Program-made: the position numbers and the translations under genes
The notes under the pieces: generated by a model
The model's input: only the letters and a program-made list of their open reading frames with translations
Databases searched by the model: none
What the model was told of the DNA's origin: nothing
In this document: positions 1-7,779 of the stretch, in pieces
Layout: each line of letters starts with the position of its first letter
Position numbering within the stretch: the stretch's first letter is position 1
NCBI GenBank assembly: GCA_002737595.1
Contig: NSHZ01000013.1
Span: 1 to 25,290, forward strand
DNA: 25,290 nucleotides
Reading direction: 5' to 3'
Source of the DNA: Actinomycetota bacterium
GTDB lineage: Bacteria > Actinomycetota > Actinomycetes > Nanopelagicales > Nanopelagicaceae

Positions 1-294
1 AGCGTGCCGACCGGGCAACCATCGGTTGACTCGTGCTTACTTAGTACCGATCGCGCTAAATGTGACGCGGCCAAACTTGCCTTATGTCCGTCCGGAAATT
101 TCAAAGAGTGTGCGGCCACTATGGGCGGCACCATGGGTGGTAGCACTCAAGGATCCACGGGCAACACTTCTGGAAGTTCGGGAAGCGTGCCGACCGGGCA
201 ACCATCGGTTGACTCGTGCTTACTTAGTACCGATCGCGCTAAATGTGAAGCGGCCAAACTTGCCTCAATTTCCTTATGTCCGTCCGGAAGTTTC
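1..294 (+). repeat. Near-identical tandem duplication within the repetitive gene
   Basis: Bases 1-97 recur at 184-289, an offset of 183 nt (61 codons), in the same frame. There is one mismatch (c66 versus a249) and one 9-nt in-frame indel (265-273 present only in the second copy). Both copies encode SVPTGQPSVDSC...CPSG. Identity at nucleotide level, including synonymous positions, indicates a recent duplication or ongoing gene conversion. More copies may lie upstream of the window. Confidence 0.9.
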
Positions 295-2115
295 TTTGAC
301 CAAGGAATGCAAGGATGTAAATCTGTCACCGCGCAGAGCGCCACGATTGCATGCGCGGATGGAACTTTTAAAGTAACCTCACTTGAGTGTTCTAGTTTTG
401 GCGGAGCAGTAGGTTCTGCCATTGCCGCATCAACTGGTAACACGTGCCCCAATGGTTACGCACCTAATTCAACTGGATTTTGTGTACCCATCGCTTCTCT
501 TGCTGGAATTAACTCGGCTCCGAATTGTGGGTCTGCCGCCTCTTGGAATGGCACAGGGTGCGCTCCGACTACTGGAGCGGCGGCTGGATCATCATCGCCA
601 GGTTTTACGCCGCCGACGGGTACGCCTGCTGAACTGAAGCAGAAGTGTGCAGATTACGGCTTTACCTGGACCGGCACTTCATGCTTGGCTGGGACTGCCG
701 CAGGAACATCGCTCGGTGGAAGTTGTCTCGATGGTTATGTAGCATCCAGTGCTGGCATCTGTATTCCAAAGGGCTACAGCAACAGCACAAACATTCCTGC
801 AAGCAAGAACACCGGACCAATCTCCACATCTATTGACCCATGCCGCGTCACTCCAGTTCCACCATCCTGTATTGCTAGTGGTGCGGTAAAGGTTTCGGAA
901 AGCACTGTTGTACAGGCGCAGACTGCTCGTTACGGCCCGCCCGCCCCTCCACCAGGTGAGCAAAGTTCTGCAGGCGCGGGAGGCACCGCTTCGTCGCAAT
1001 TCGCGGCGCCTCCGGCAAAGAACGGAAAGGCTGCCGCCCCAGTACTTATCTTCAACGTATTGGGCTCAGACGATAAAGCCCTCACCGATTCAAATGGTAA
1101 AGAACTCACCACCAGGCCAGCGGTCAAATCAGGTAACACGGTATTCGTCGATAAGAATGGAAGCCCCGTTATTACTGCGCCCACGTTAGATCCGAGTGGA
1201 CGCCCAGTGACTGGGCCTGACGGAGCGGTGTTGTACACGCGCCTCATGACTTTTGCTGGACAAGAGGCCGTTACTGATTCATCTGGACGCGCAGTCATTG
1301 CTACTCCGCTTCTCAACGGTGCTGGTAAGGCGTTGCAAGCTGCTAACGGCAAGGTGGTTTATGCACCGCCTGTGCTTGATGCAAAGGGAAACATCATTTT
1401 GAACTCTTACGGTTCGCCCGTTCTTGCGCAGCCGCTCTCTGATGCGACGGGCGGCATTGCTGTAGGGCCAAATGGTGAACCAGTCGTTGTGCAGCCCATG
1501 GTTGCCGAGGGTGGCAAGGCGATCTTGAAGAATGGTCAACTTATCTATGTAGGTGGAGCTGGCTCGCAAGCGCTTACCGCGAAGAATGAAAGTATTCAAA
1601 CCGCGTTTGGTCAAACTATTACTTTCTGCAATAGCGGCACACTTGCAGACGAGGGCGGCAATGCCGTTCTTGGACCCGACGGACGTGTGGTAATCCTCAA
1701 TGCCTCCGGTGTGCCAATCTCGGCAAATGGTGCTGTCCTACTCGATCAGAAAGGCAAGCCGATTCGAGTCACTGCAAATGGCGGAGTCACTGACTCTTCA
1801 GGTCGGCCCATCCTTGGTGCAAATAGTAAGCAGATCAAGCTGGGCGCTTTCGAAGTGGCCACTATTCTTAAGTCCGGGAGGAATGTCATTAAGAGTTCAG
1901 ATAATAAGACGGTTACCGTGGGGCTCAACGGTCAACTTGTCGATACCACGGGCAATCCTGTGTTGGCCGCTGGCAATAAGGCAATTTTCATTGATCCCAA
2001 GACGAAGACTTTTAAGGATTCATCGGGCAAGGCAATCACTCTTTCTAAAACGGGTGTCATTGCGGCCAAGAGCACACCGTTGGCCTATCAGACAGGAGCT
2101 CTTGATGCGGCGTAA
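1..2115 (+). CDS. Large repetitive surface-type protein, 5' end outside window
   Basis: The reading frame is open from base 1 to the TAA at 2113-2115, giving 704 visible codons. The GTG at 4 is a valine inside a repeat, not a start, so the gene continues upstream. Three regions are visible. Bases 1-840 encode Cys-rich, Gly/Ser/Thr-rich sequence (CPSG, CPNGYAP, CLDGYVASSAGICIP) that starts with a near-identical duplicated segment. Bases 840-1056 are a Pro/Ala/Gly linker. Bases 1057-1560 are eight exact-length 21-residue tandem repeats, followed by degenerate copies to about 2060. The NG/SG turn followed by short hydrophobic strands in each unit suggests an elongated beta structure on the cell surface. 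That role is inference; no catalytic motif was seen. It overlaps the next gene by 11 nt, so the two are probably cotranscribed. It lacks the Cys/Lys tail of its neighbour. Confidence 0.8.
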   Translation, partial: SVPTGQPSVDSCLLSTDRAKCDAAKLALCPSGNFKECAATMGGTMGGSTQGSTGNTSGSSGSVPTGQPSVDSCLLSTDRAKCEAAKLASISLCPSGSFFDQGMQGCKSVTAQSATIACADGTFKVTSLECSSFGGAVGSAIAASTGNTCPNGYAPNSTGFCVPIASLAGINSAPNCGSAASWNGTGCAPTTGAAAGSSSPGFTPPTGTPAELKQKCADYGFTWTGTSCLAGTAAGTSLGGSCLDGYVASSAGICIPKGYSNSTNIPASKNTGPISTSIDPCRVTPVPPSCIASGAVKVSESTVVQAQTARYGPPAPPPGEQSSAGAGGTASSQFAAPPAKNGKAAAPVLIFNVLGSDDKALTDSNGKELTTRPAVKSGNTVFVDKNGSPVITAPTLDPSGRPVTGPDGAVLYTRLMTFAGQEAVTDSSGRAVIATPLLNGAGKALQAANGKVVYAPPVLDAKGNIILNSYGSPVLAQPLSDATGGIAVGPNGEPVVVQPMVAEGGKAILKNGQLIYVGGAGSQALTAKNESIQTAFGQTITFCNSGTLADEGGNAVLGPDGRVVILNASGVPISANGAVLLDQKGKPIRVTANGGVTDSSGRPILGANSKQIKLGAFEVATILKSGRNVIKSSDNKTVTVGLNGQLVDTTGNPVLAAGNKAIFIDPKTKTFKDSSGKAITLSKTGVIAAKSTPLAYQTGALDAA
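1057..1560 (+). repeat. Eight tandem 21-residue (63-nt) protein repeats
   Basis: Eight consecutive units of exactly 63 nt start at 1057, 1120, 1183, 1246, 1309, 1372, 1435 and 1498. The unit pattern is roughly xLxxxGxxxxxxNGxPVxxxP: AVKSGNTVFVDKNGSPVITAP is preceded by VLGSDDKALTDSNGKELTTRP and followed by six similar units. The copies are diverged in DNA but conserved in length, with a G/D-G turn near the centre and a final Pro. Looser copies with DSSGRP and PDGRV motifs continue to about 2060. Confidence 0.85.
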
Positions 2116-3745
2116 GAATCTGAAAGTACTTATCCTCACATTGGGCTCTGCGCTTGTGCTGCCCATAATTCCGAGCGCGAGCGCAGCCGATACTCAAACA
2201 CGCGGAGTAAATTGGCGTGCAGATAAAGATGCACTCCCCGGCACGGTCATTTACTCTCTGAAGACTGTCGGAGCTGCTGAGCAAGCGAGTGCGTGCGTGC
2301 TTGGCTTCGCTGCTCCCATGTGCGATCCGAAGAGCGCTACTCTCTTGGTCAATAATTACTTACCGCTCTGCGATTCTGAAAAGACACTTGATTGCATTGA
2401 TACGGTTTCTTGGAAGAAGTCAGATGGCACCCTCGTGGCAGGTAAGTATACGAAGATTCGCGGTAGTGAGTGGGCCAATTATGCTTTTGCCCGTAACGAA
2501 GCGCTCCATGTAAATAAGCCCACGCTTCCTCAGGTTTTTACCTTTGCGGGTCTCACACACTCCAAGGGCTCTGATTTTGCAGTGACAGCACATGTCAGTA
2601 CGCGGATCACCGCTGGTGTGGCTGCCGATCCTGACATTTCACTTGTCATCCTTCCGGTCTATCAGGTTGCAGGCTTAGATCCTGCCGACGATGCTGAGTG
2701 CATCACGGCAAACGGCGCGGATGTTGATTCGGTCTGTTACAAGATTGGTGCTCTTGCAGAAGCCGCTCGTCTCAAAGTCTCTCTCAAACTTCTTTCGCGT
2801 CCACAGGGTTGGATGACCGGTCGAATTGTTGATCCGTCAATCACTTTCACTGCTCCTACCGATACCGAAAAGCGCACTGTTGTCACCCTTGAAGGCACTT
2901 CGATGGATGTACAGACGATTGACCGCACTTACTCTTCAGCGAAACCTACAGAGAAGTCGAAGTGGGATACGGTCGCCACCGCATTTGGTGATTCACGTGC
3001 ACCGTGGAGTACCGCGGGGGATGCAACCTATCCACTTCCTCCGGATAAGACGAGTATTTCGATTTTTAATTCCATTGTTTCGGCGGAGAAGAGCGCCTCT
3101 GCATCGACGACGCCCACGTTCGACATTGCAGATTCGTTGAAGTCTCTCTGGAGGGTGGATTTGCAGCCTAAGGGACGCGCTGAGGGAGTGAGTTGCGATT
3201 CCAGCAACTTCCAAGGCTTTGTGTCATCTAATGCGATGGTCTACAAGAGTGCGCTGCCAAATTACGACAAGTCCACCGGCACGCTCGATTACTCCATCTC
3301 GAGCCCGCATTACAAGCCAGATGGTAAGAGCGAATTCCTTGGGCGGTATGACTTGCTTGTAGCAACTGATTATGCGCGCTGTGTCTGGGACCTCAAGGCT
3401 GGCGAGATTCCCGCCAAGGATGCGGTCACTGTGACTATCGAGAAAGCTGGTGAGAAGAAGATTATTAGTGCCGAGATGTCACTTGATGATCAATACTTCA
3501 GATTCACCGCGCAGGGCTTCACCTTCAGCCAAGCAAAGCTTTCGATTAAGTTAAAGGCGAAGGAGTCGATCACCGCCCCAGCACCAACGCCAGCGTCAGC
3601 ACCTGCTGCCACAACGGCTGCTCCAGCTGCTGGGACTAAGGCAGCTGCACCAAAGACCATCACCATTACTTGCGTGAAGGGTAAGACCTCTAAGAAGGTC
3701 ACCGCCGCTAAGCCTGTATGCCCTGCCGGCTTTAAGAAGAAGTAG
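2105..3745 (+). CDS. Exported protein with C-terminal Cys/Lys-rich tail
   Basis: 546 aa. ATG 2105 is chosen because AGGAG (2094-2098) sits 6 nt upstream and because it opens a standard signal peptide: MRRKNLKV, then a hydrophobic stretch, then a cleavage site like PSASA|ADTQ near residue 27. The mature part is rich in beta-type sequence with paired cysteines (ASACVL...PMCDP, PLCDSEKTLDC). An Ala/Pro/Thr linker at about residues 490-520 precedes the end, which reads ITCVKGKTSKKVTAAKPVC then PAGFKKK. It is similar along its length to the protein at 11692-13551, including TLDYSISSPHYKP, DYARCVWDL and the FTFS strand near the C terminus. Function unknown; it is probably surface or periplasm-side and works with the overlapping repeat protein upstream. 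The tail could be an anchoring or sorting element (inference). Confidence 0.85.
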   Translation: MRRKNLKVLILTLGSALVLPIIPSASAADTQTRGVNWRADKDALPGTVIYSLKTVGAAEQASACVLGFAAPMCDPKSATLLVNNYLPLCDSEKTLDCIDTVSWKKSDGTLVAGKYTKIRGSEWANYAFARNEALHVNKPTLPQVFTFAGLTHSKGSDFAVTAHVSTRITAGVAADPDISLVILPVYQVAGLDPADDAECITANGADVDSVCYKIGALAEAARLKVSLKLLSRPQGWMTGRIVDPSITFTAPTDTEKRTVVTLEGTSMDVQTIDRTYSSAKPTEKSKWDTVATAFGDSRAPWSTAGDATYPLPPDKTSISIFNSIVSAEKSASASTTPTFDIADSLKSLWRVDLQPKGRAEGVSCDSSNFQGFVSSNAMVYKSALPNYDKSTGTLDYSISSPHYKPDGKSEFLGRYDLLVATDYARCVWDLKAGEIPAKDAVTVTIEKAGEKKIISAEMSLDDQYFRFTAQGFTFSQAKLSIKLKAKESITAPAPTPASAPAATTAAPAAGTKAAAPKTITITCVKGKTSKKVTAAKPVCPAGFKKK

Positions 3746-3787
3746 GCGTAAGTTGCTCCTAACCAATCTCTTCGGTAAGGAGCGTCA

Positions 3788-4759
3788 ATGCTTGTAGATT
3801 GCGCGTGGTATCGCGACGGCGTGCGCCAAGCGGGACCTTCTGATTTTTCTGATCTGGTGGATTTGGCTCGCGATCAGGGTGGCTTTGTATGGGCGGGTTT
3901 TTCGGCCCCCAATGAAATTGAGTTTGCTGATGTCGCAACTGAGTTTAATCTCCACCCGCTCGCGGTAGAAGATGCGGTACATGCTCACCAACGACCGAAG
4001 ATTGAAAACTATGGCTCCATCACTTTTGTGGTGTTGAGGACGATTCTATACGAGGAGTCGACTAGCCAAATCTCCACGGGTGAACTTATGTGCTTTATTG
4101 GTGATTCTTTTGTGGTGATCGTTCGTCACGGAGAAGGCTCACCGCTCGCGTCGGTCCGACGTGATCTAGAGCAACGACCAACGCATCTTGTAGAGGGACC
4201 TTTTGCTGTACTTCACGCAGTCATCGATCGTGTGATCGACTCATACGTGGAAATTGGTACGCTTCTTGCAGATGATGTTGGAGTTCTTGAAAGGGAAGTG
4301 TTTGGTACCGATCGAAAGTCTTGGTCCCAAGAGATCTATCTCCTTAAAAGGGAGGTAATCGAGTTTCGGCATTCGGTAGATCCGTTAGCGCTACCTCTGG
4401 ATCGCCTCTCAACGGATTTCACTCTGCAAATTCCGGAGGTTATTCGTCCATTCTTTCGTGATACCAGTGACCATCTAGCCAGGGCTGCTGATCTTGCTTC
4501 CGGTCTTGATGCGCTTCTCAGTAGCGTGCTCAACGCTGATCTCTCCCAGGTCCAGGTCAGACAGAATGAAGATATGCGAAAAATTACCGCTTGGGTTGCC
4601 TTAGGTGTGGCGCCCACGATGGTTGCAGGCATTTATGGAATGAACTTTGATCACATGCCAGAATTGAGATGGGCGTACTCATATCCCACCGTCTTAGCGT
4701 GTGTCGGACTTCTTACAATATTTTTGGTGAGAAAGTTTAAGAAGTCGGGCTGGCTTTAA
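3788..4759 (+). CDS. corA: CorA-family magnesium/divalent cation channel
   Basis: 323 aa, the normal CorA size. ATG 3788 has AAGGAG (3777-3782) 5 nt upstream. The large N-terminal domain is acidic and cytoplasmic in the family. The first membrane helix near residues 265-286 ends in the family signature YGMNF (G284-M285-N286), which forms the pore selectivity loop. DHMPEL follows, then a second helix and a basic tail (VRKFKKSGWL). CorA proteins form homopentamers in the inner membrane and admit Mg2+, in some cases Co2+ or Ni2+. The gene stands alone on the plus strand; its stop codon abuts the stop codon of the convergent RuBisCO-like gene with no bases between. No Mg2+-sensing leader was seen in the 42-nt upstream gap. 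Confidence 0.9.
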   Translation: MLVDCAWYRDGVRQAGPSDFSDLVDLARDQGGFVWAGFSAPNEIEFADVATEFNLHPLAVEDAVHAHQRPKIENYGSITFVVLRTILYEESTSQISTGELMCFIGDSFVVIVRHGEGSPLASVRRDLEQRPTHLVEGPFAVLHAVIDRVIDSYVEIGTLLADDVGVLEREVFGTDRKSWSQEIYLLKREVIEFRHSVDPLALPLDRLSTDFTLQIPEVIRPFFRDTSDHLARAADLASGLDALLSSVLNADLSQVQVRQNEDMRKITAWVALGVAPTMVAGIYGMNFDHMPELRWAYSYPTVLACVGLLTIFLVRKFKKSGWL

Positions 4760-4777
4760 TTAGTAAGCTTTTACTAA
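4760..4777. terminator. AT-rich hairpin between convergent genes (weak terminator candidate)
   Basis: A perfect 7-bp inverted repeat, TTAGTAA (4760-4766) and TTACTAA (4771-4777), surrounds a 4-nt loop GCTT. It directly follows the corA stop codon and contains the stop codon of the minus-strand operon. The stem has few G/C pairs and there is no clean T-tract, so termination strength is doubtful. It is the only inverted repeat I noticed at this convergent junction. Confidence 0.3.
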
Positions 4778-5839
4778 GTGAGCCATGCGATCTGCATTCT
4801 CGCGAAGTGATCCTCGATGCAATGCGCCGCCGATCAGGAGCGATGTGTCTTTGCCGTAGAAATCGATCATTTCAGGAATGCGTTCAAGGCTCATGCCACC
4901 GCCAGGAGAGATCCAAATCGGTGCGATTGATCCGAGCGGAGCGATCGCGGCATCACGAATCTCCAGGCATTCTCTTTCTGAGAAAGAGAAACGACCACCG
5001 AAGTTCGGGAAGATGGTGATATCCCCACCAGCAAGGCGCATGAGTGTCGAGAAGAGAATTCCGTGCGCAATTCCTTCATTGGGGGAAATGGTGTAAGAAC
5101 CGAGCATGGAAGGGTGCGCCATGATCGGAAGCTCAATGTTTTTCGCGATGACGCGCATGCTGTCAAAACCGGTGATACCCGGGAGGATGAGTAAAGCGCC
5201 AGCACCAAGTTCCTGCGCACTCCGGGCAGCGTCTAACACCTGATCTGCGGGCAAGTTAAGGCTCGGGGCATAGGCGCTCTTGCCGCCTGTGGTGGCGTTG
5301 GCTTCTGCCACTGCCTTGGAAACAAGTGTTACTCGTTCTCGCCAAGTTGACCAAGGTTGATTTGCCAAACTGTGGTCATCCTTAATGATGTCAAAGCCTG
5401 AAAGGGCCAACGTGCGCGCGGTTTCGGCGAAGTCTGCCGACGAAGTGCCCATGGGCTTCAGCGCGGTGGTGATCAGTGGGCGAGTGGCGGCGCCAAAGTG
5501 TGTTCGCAAACCTTCAATGCCATATCGCGGGCCATCAAAGAGTGTAGTGATGCTCTCGGGAAGTGCGAGATCTATGATACGCACTCCAGGAAAGAGTGAA
5601 ACATTTCCCCAAAGCACGTTGAGGAGTTGGGTGAGTTCGCTACCTGCCACTCGGGGGTCATATGAGATTGTGACTTGGTCTCCGGAGATTTCTTCCACGC
5701 GACCAACTACCTCTCGTTGGATCCACTCGGGAGCTAAGTCGTGTGGAAACTCGATGGTTTGCTCAACGCGGATGGCTTCTGCAACTGCAGCCGGTTCATT
5801 TCCGGTGATGCGGTAGATAGCGGTGATGCGATCTGTCAT
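4760..5839 (-). CDS. RuBisCO-like protein (form IV-type large-subunit homologue)
   Basis: 359 aa, shorter than true RuBisCO large subunits (about 450-480). Family landmarks are clear: ALKPMG with K128 at the K175 position, GFDIIKDDH with K153 at the carbamylated-lysine position (K201), HPSMLGS, PNFGGRFSFS, and the ISPGGGM...YGKDTSLLIGGALHRG barrel-end motif. Two residues needed for CO2 fixation differ: the second Lys of KPK is M130, and the Glu of KDDE is H156. It is therefore very unlikely to be a carboxylase. Known RuBisCO-like proteins catalyse enolisation or isomerisation in methionine salvage (MtnW, the Rhodospirillum rubrum MTRu-1-P isomerase) or decarboxylation/hydrolysis in D-apionate catabolism (OiaX, OiaT). 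Last gene of the operon, coupled to the upstream gene by TAATG (1-nt overlap). The substrate cannot be decided from sequence. Confidence 0.88.
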   Translation of the reverse strand: MTDRITAIYRITGNEPAAVAEAIRVEQTIEFPHDLAPEWIQREVVGRVEEISGDQVTISYDPRVAGSELTQLLNVLWGNVSLFPGVRIIDLALPESITTLFDGPRYGIEGLRTHFGAATRPLITTALKPMGTSSADFAETARTLALSGFDIIKDDHSLANQPWSTWRERVTLVSKAVAEANATTGGKSAYAPSLNLPADQVLDAARSAQELGAGALLILPGITGFDSMRVIAKNIELPIMAHPSMLGSYTISPNEGIAHGILFSTLMRLAGGDITIFPNFGGRFSFSERECLEIRDAAIAPLGSIAPIWISPGGGMSLERIPEMIDFYGKDTSLLIGGALHRGSLRENADRMAHLVKAY

Positions 5840-6852
5840 TAGAGTGCTTCAACTTTTGCGCTGCTATGTACGCTCACCGAACGTTGCTCTTGCAAGTCTT
5901 CCTCGGCGATCTCAAAACTCTTTCCAAGCAGTTCTTCGACGGTGGTGACAAGTGACTTCGCATCGATCCCATACTCTGACATGAGGTACTTCTGAGAAGC
6001 GCCATGTGCGTAGGTATCTTTGAGCCCGATGCGCCTGAGTGGAACGCCAATCGCGTTCTCTGCCATCACCTCGGCGACCGCGCTACCAAGCCCACCGATG
6101 ATGGTGTGGTTCTCCATCGTAATGACGCCGTGTTTGGCCTTCTTTAATGCCTTGATCACTGCTGGATCGGTAAAGGGTTTCAACGTGGAGATGTGCAGGT
6201 GTGTGATGGACACCCCCTTCTCTTGGAGGAGTGTGGTGGCTCGTAGCGCTTCTTCAGTCATGACTCCAGAAGTGAGCAGTGTGATCTCATCGCCGCTAGA
6301 GAGAATACGTGCGGTGTTGAATTTGAATGGCTCGTTCTTTGGGAAGATGCGCGACACCTCGCCGCGTAGCATTCGAATGTAGACCGGCCCATTGATCGCG
6401 TGTGCCACGTCAAGAATTGATTCCACTTCGGTGGCATCTCCGGTTTCGAAAATGGTCATGTTGGGGATCGCACGCAGGATGGCGATATCTTCGATCGCTT
6501 GGTGGGTCACGCCACCTGGAGTCATGATTCCGGGCAAGAAACCAACAAGGCGAACCTTGAGTGCAGGGTAGGCAATCGACATTTGCAGTTGATCAAGTGG
6601 CCTGCGATAAAGGAATACTGAGAAAGTGTGCAGCCACGGTTCGAAACCTTCACGGGCAAGACCAGCCGCGTAGCCGAGCATATTCTGCTCCGCCATACCC
6701 ATTGAGAAGAAACGATCAGGATACGTATCGCGCCACTTACCTACTTCGCATGAGTTAGTGAGATCGGCCGAAAGGACGAGCACATTTGGCTTGTCTTTTG
6801 CCCAGTTGATGAAGTTCTCTTGGTGGGGCCTGGCCACAATTTCGTATGTCAT
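5839..6852 (-). CDS. Transketolase-type subunit, C-terminal half (Pyr and C domains)
   Basis: 337 aa, corresponding to the pyrimidine-binding and C-terminal domains of transketolase. The conserved block FFSMGMAEQNM...AAGLA..G is present at about residues 48-67; E55 is the expected ThDP-activating glutamate. It is followed by HTFSVFLYRRPLDQ and a GVTHQAIEDIAILRAIPNM segment. The C domain includes ITMENHTIIGGLGSAVAEV. It pairs with the N half encoded immediately upstream (4-nt ATGA overlap, 6849-6852). Split transketolases are common outside central metabolism. One characterised example, recalled rather than searched, is apulose-4-phosphate transketolase AptA/AptB in D-apiose breakdown. In this operon it probably transfers a two-carbon ketol unit from or to a dedicated ketose phosphate rather than serving the general pentose phosphate pathway. 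An alternative is a DXS-like or acetoin-type enzyme, less likely from the motifs. Confidence 0.87.
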   Translation of the reverse strand: MTYEIVARPHQENFINWAKDKPNVLVLSADLTNSCEVGKWRDTYPDRFFSMGMAEQNMLGYAAGLAREGFEPWLHTFSVFLYRRPLDQLQMSIAYPALKVRLVGFLPGIMTPGGVTHQAIEDIAILRAIPNMTIFETGDATEVESILDVAHAINGPVYIRMLRGEVSRIFPKNEPFKFNTARILSSGDEITLLTSGVMTEEALRATTLLQEKGVSITHLHISTLKPFTDPAVIKALKKAKHGVITMENHTIIGGLGSAVAEVMAENAIGVPLRRIGLKDTYAHGASQKYLMSEYGIDAKSLVTTVEELLGKSFEIAEEDLQEQRSVSVHSSAKVEAL

Positions 6853-7754
6853 CGGACCATCTCCTGGTAAGCCTGTTCGTAACGCGCCTTCTCGCCGGCG
6901 CTGGTGAAGCGTACATAGTGGAGCACGGGCGCGCGGTCGGCCAAGATGGGAAGTCCCCGAGTCGGATCGGTGTAGCAGAGGATCGCGTGCGGTGAGCGCG
7001 TGTTCTTTCGCCCGGCCTCTAAAATGGCAGTGGTGTCGTGGCCCTGCACCACAGTGGTCTTCCAGCCAAAGGATGTCACGCGTTGCGCAAGTGGTTCGAT
7101 GGTCATCACGGAATCCATCGGCCCATCACATTGGGCGCGATTGACGTCGACGATAATGCGCAAGTTCGAGAGCTTATGGAAACTTGCGGCTTGGAGTGCT
7201 TCCCACGTTTGGCCCTCCTGAAACTCGCCATCGCTCATGAACACCCAAACTTTTCCACTTTCTTTGCGGATCTTACGAGCGAGTGCGATACCACCAGCTT
7301 GTGAAATTGCTTGCGCGAGTGAACCTGTGGTGGTTTCAAATCCGGGCGAGTGCTCTGCGCCAATCATTTCCACGGTAGATCCATCTTTATTGAAATGATC
7401 GAGTGCGTCTTCTCTCAGGCGACCCGTTTCGATGAGTGCTGCATAAACAACAAGTGCATAGTGAGCGGGGCTGATGATCAAGCGGTCGCGCTTGGGATCG
7501 CGCCGTCCATGGAATTCTGCACCTGTGAGGTAATCATCGCTACCTACGCGAGGCACACCAGAGAACATCGGTGGTGCGATGGGAGAGTAAAGAGGTGCGA
7601 GATCGAGCATCCCGCCATAAAGGCAGGAAAGTAGTTCGGCTGCCGAGCAGGCTTGGCTCATATATCCGCCATTTTGCGAGAGGGTATGTGCTAACACTCG
7701 TCGCCTTATTCCGGCCGCTATGCGTGCGATCTCTTTTTCGGCAGTTACAGTCAT
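6849..7754 (-). CDS. Transketolase-type subunit, N-terminal half (ThDP-binding)
   Basis: 301 aa from ATG 7754, preferred over the upstream GTG at 7811 because GGAAGAG lies just 5' of it and because the longer version would overlap the preceding gene's end. The ThDP/Mg2+ motif is visible as SDGE (D175-G176-E177) followed about 30 residues later by N205 (VDVNRAQCDG). Other transketolase landmarks are ISPAHYALVVY near residue 95 and GFETTTGSLAQAISQAGG near residue 138. It forms a complete transketolase only with the downstream C-half subunit, whose start overlaps its stop by 4 nt, so a 1:1 complex is expected. The gap to the upstream aldolase/dehydrogenase gene is 25 nt. Confidence 0.87.
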   Translation of the reverse strand: MTVTAEKEIARIAAGIRRRVLAHTLSQNGGYMSQACSAAELLSCLYGGMLDLAPLYSPIAPPMFSGVPRVGSDDYLTGAEFHGRRDPKRDRLIISPAHYALVVYAALIETGRLREDALDHFNKDGSTVEMIGAEHSPGFETTTGSLAQAISQAGGIALARKIRKESGKVWVFMSDGEFQEGQTWEALQAASFHKLSNLRIIVDVNRAQCDGPMDSVMTIEPLAQRVTSFGWKTTVVQGHDTTAILEAGRKNTRSPHAILCYTDPTRGLPILADRAPVLHYVRFTSAGEKARYEQAYQEMVR

Positions 7755-7779
7755 GCTCTTCCTTCTATCAGGGGTCTTG

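Noticed and set aside
4..6. GTG at position 4 as the start of the first gene
   Set aside because: The same SVPTGQPSVD sequence occurs internally at 184 in the duplicated segment and no ribosome site can be seen; the frame is open to base 1.
1700..2104. N-terminal extension of the exported protein at 2105 in the same frame
   Set aside because: It lies inside the repeat gene, and AGGAG plus a signal peptide place the true start at 2105.
4760..5839. Autotrophic CO2 fixation by RuBisCO
   Set aside because: The protein is about 100 residues short, lacks the E204 and K177 equivalents, and there is no small subunit, phosphoribulokinase or carboxysome gene nearby.
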